Positions 31,251-32,875 of a stretch of 32,875 bases of DNA are shown here, in pieces; position 1 is the first letter of the stretch; each line of letters begins with the position of its first letter. The notes under the pieces are model-generated. The model searched no databases. It had not been told where the DNA came from and saw only the letters and a list, made by a program, of their open reading frames with translations. Source of the stretch: Methylobacterium ajmalii. GTDB lineage: Bacteria > Pseudomonadota > Alphaproteobacteria > Rhizobiales > Beijerinckiaceae. The stretch lies in assembly GCF_016613415.1 (NCBI RefSeq), contig NZ_JACWCT010000093.1, forward strand, positions 1 to 32,875, in the 5' to 3' direction. Position numbers and translations under genes: made by a program.

Positions 31251-32144
31251 TCAGGCGCGCGCCGCGTCCGCCCGGATCAGCTCCGCCACCACCTCCGGCT
31301 TCTCCTCGTGGGCGAGATGCCCGAGGCCGCGCAGCCACTCCACCCGGGCGCGGCCGCCGAGGCGGTCGGCGAGGGCGATGGAGACGTCGGGCGCGATGGT
31401 GCGGTCCTGGCTGCCGACGATCAGCAGGAGCGGGACCGCGAGGCGGGGCAGGTCGCGGTCGAGGGGCACGAGGTCCCAGTTCGCCATCATGCCGAGTGCC
31501 CCGGCGACGTGGCCGGGGGTCTGGAACAGGCGGCGGTAGAGGTCGAGGCCGGCGCGGTCGAGGGTCGAGCCGGTGCCGTGGATCAGCCGCTCCACCGCGG
31601 CGCGGTCGGCCGACCAGGCGAAGACGCGCGGCGTGACCGGGTTGAGGAACAGCGCCCGCGCCATCGCCGGGAACAGGAAGCCGGCCATGCCCGGAAACGG
31701 CTTCAGCGCGGCGTTGAGCCCGACGAGAAGGCGGGGCGCGAGCACCCCGTCGAGGCAGAGGCGAGCCAGGATCGCGGCTCCCGCGGAATGACCGACGACG
31801 ATCTGCGGGGCGGCGTCGAGGGTGCGCAGCAGAGCGGCGAGCGCGCGGGCCATGCGCGGCAGGGAGGGGGTCGGCAGCGGATCGGTGAAGCCGTGGCCCG
31901 GCAGATCGGGGGCGATCACCCGGAAGTCGCGGGCGAGCAGGGGCAAGAGCCCGCGCCAGGAGTGGGTCGCCGCGCCGGTGCCGTGCACGAGGAGCAGGAC
32001 CGGGCCCGCCCCGGCCTCCTGGACGTGCCAGGTCAGGCCGCCGGCGGCAACGAAACGGCTCGTCTCCCGGTTCGGCCAGTCGCGGCCCTGGCGGGCGAAA
32101 TCGGGCCTGTCGTCGGACGCCCTCGCGCTCGTCATCGGGCTCAT
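31251..32144 (-). CDS. bchO: Alpha/beta hydrolase associated with magnesium chelatase (BchO)
   Basis: This 297-residue alpha/beta-fold hydrolase has nucleophile Ser120 in VVGHSAGAAI, the oxyanion motif LLVHGTGAATHSW (51-63), Asp247 in VGSQDRTIAP and His276 in LRGLGHLAHEEKP, so the triad is complete. Sequence and position directly after bchD identify it as BchO of photosynthesis clusters. Its exact reaction is not established. ATG 32144 overlaps the bchD stop as ATGA; an ATG three codons later (32135) is an alternative. A 76-base gap with the crtI promoter follows. Confidence 0.94.
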   Translation of the reverse strand: MSPMTSARASDDRPDFARQGRDWPNRETSRFVAAGGLTWHVQEAGAGPVLLLVHGTGAATHSWRGLLPLLARDFRVIAPDLPGHGFTDPLPTPSLPRMARALAALLRTLDAAPQIVVGHSAGAAILARLCLDGVLAPRLLVGLNAALKPFPGMAGFLFPAMARALFLNPVTPRVFAWSADRAAVERLIHGTGSTLDRAGLDLYRRLFQTPGHVAGALGMMANWDLVPLDRDLPRLAVPLLLIVGSQDRTIAPDVSIALADRLGGRARVEWLRGLGHLAHEEKPEVVAELIRADAARA

Positions 32145-32875
32145 GCCGCCGGAGCGGCCTCGCGCACGGCCCTTGCGAGGCGCGCGGCATCGGCCTGCGG
32201 CAGGGCGAGGTAGCGGGCGCGCATCGCGGCGGCGAGCGCCCGGGCGGAGTCCTGCGGCCGGGCGGCGGTATCGATGACGAGGGCCCGGGTCCCCTCGGCG
32301 GCCAGGGCCCGGGCGGCCGCGAGGGCGTCGGCACCCGCTTGCACCCGTCCGGGCCGGCCGGCGCGGTCGATGTTGGCGCGGCCGTCGGTGAGGAGCAGCA
32401 CGACCGGGCTGCGACCGCCGCGGCGCTCAGTAGCGGCGAGGCGGGCGGCCGCCTCGATACCGCAGGCGAGCGGGGTGCCACCGCCGCCCGGCAGCGCGGC
32501 GAGCGCGCGCTTGGCCCGCACCAGCGAGCGGGTGGGCACCAGCAGCAGGTCGGCGCCCCGGCCCCGGAAGGCCACCAGGGCGACGCGGTCGCGGCGGACG
32601 TAGCATTCGGCGAGCAGCTGCTCGACCGCGCCCTTGGCCTCGGCCAGCCGCTCCAGGGCGGCGGAGCCGGAGGCGTCGACCGCGAAGATCGTCGTGGTCT
32701 CGCGCCGCTGCACGAGGCGGCGGATGCGCAGGTCGTCCGCCGTGATGCGCAGGCGGGCCTCGCCGTCGCCGCGGCGCAGGCGCTGCCAGGGGGCCGCCGC
32801 CCGCAGGGTTTCGATCAGGGCGAGGCGCCCGCGGCGCGGATCGCCCGGCCGGGCCCCGACCGGACGGCCGCGCGG
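32141..32875 (-). CDS. bchD: Magnesium chelatase subunit D, C-terminal part
   Basis: The C-terminal 244 residues of BchD run off the right edge of the window. The visible part begins with GRPVGARPGDPRRGRLALIE and TLRAAAPWQRLR, which is diagnostic for BchD, followed by a von Willebrand A domain. That domain has the MIDAS metal site DASGS, the Thr of GGGGTPLACG and the Asp of LLLTDGRANI. With BchI and BchH it inserts magnesium into protoporphyrin IX, the first committed step of bacteriochlorophyll synthesis. The stop overlaps the bchO start. The N-terminal AAA+ part and bchI should lie outside the window. Confidence 0.95.
   Translation of the reverse strand, partial: PRGRPVGARPGDPRRGRLALIETLRAAAPWQRLRRGDGEARLRITADDLRIRRLVQRRETTTIFAVDASGSAALERLAEAKGAVEQLLAECYVRRDRVALVAFRGRGADLLLVPTRSLVRAKRALAALPGGGGTPLACGIEAAARLAATERRGGRSPVVLLLTDGRANIDRAGRPGRVQAGADALAAARALAAEGTRALVIDTAARPQDSARALAAAMRARYLALPQADAARLARAVREAAPAA

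Noticed and set aside
27278..32875. A complete carotenoid and bacteriochlorophyll cluster
   Set aside because: Only bchD (partial), bchO, crtI and crtB are in the window; other crt and bch genes, if present, lie outside it.

Overview
The window reads as a high-GC alphaproteobacterial chromosome segment, most likely Methylobacterium or a close relative in the Hyphomicrobiales (Rhizobiales). This rests on a Methylobacterium-like 16S 5' end, the cell-cycle and envelope set (MucR, DivK, PleD, GcrA, EipB), the gene order tRNA-Leu / tig / clpP / clpX / lon, and a piece of a photosynthesis gene cluster (bchD, bchO, crtI, crtB) that suggests an aerobic anoxygenic phototroph. No database search was possible, so the organism call is pattern recognition.

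Region 1 (1-1400): the 5' end of a 16S rRNA gene on the minus strand with its leader, a boxA-like site and a good rRNA promoter, then mucR on the plus strand. Region 2 (1417-8132): a minus-strand protein quality-control cluster, tRNA-Leu(UAG), tig, clpP, clpX and lon, with strong hairpins between the genes. Region 3 (8245-15626): a Tat-exported, copper-ligand-poor multicopper-oxidase-like protein and an unrecognised 159-residue protein, both on plus, then a minus-strand run in the order rnr, DUF983, NUDIX, MFS transporter, rpmG. rnr/DUF983 and DUF983/NUDIX overlap.

Region 4 (15627-21171): a Tat-exported berberine-bridge-type FAD oxidase, the nitrogen pair glnB-glnA on minus, and the bifunctional NAD(P)HX repair enzyme on plus. 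Region 5 (21263-27246): pleD and divK on minus, DUF3572 coupled to a zinc-ribbon DNA polymerase IV on plus, eipB on minus, gcrA on plus and one small unrecognised gene. Region 6 (27278-32875): a minus-strand photosynthesis/carotenoid block transcribed from the window end inward, bchD (partial), bchO, crtI, crtB, a 49-residue single-span membrane protein and a secreted DUF3616 protein. Four of these genes overlap their neighbours. A near-ideal promoter and a PpsR/CrtJ-type palindrome sit on the crtI start codon.

Functionally, MucR, GcrA, DivK and PleD and the proteases ClpXP and Lon all act in the alphaproteobacterial cell-cycle circuit, so the window is rich in that machinery although the genes are in separate transcription units. 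GlnB and GlnA form the nitrogen-status module. The bch/crt genes feed bacteriochlorophyll and carotenoid synthesis. I saw no insertion sequence, prophage, CRISPR array or toxin-antitoxin pair. The most unusual items are the crtI operator/promoter arrangement, the tiny membrane protein coupled to crtB, the oxidase-like protein missing its copper ligands, and a MucR whose zinc-finger ligands are substituted.
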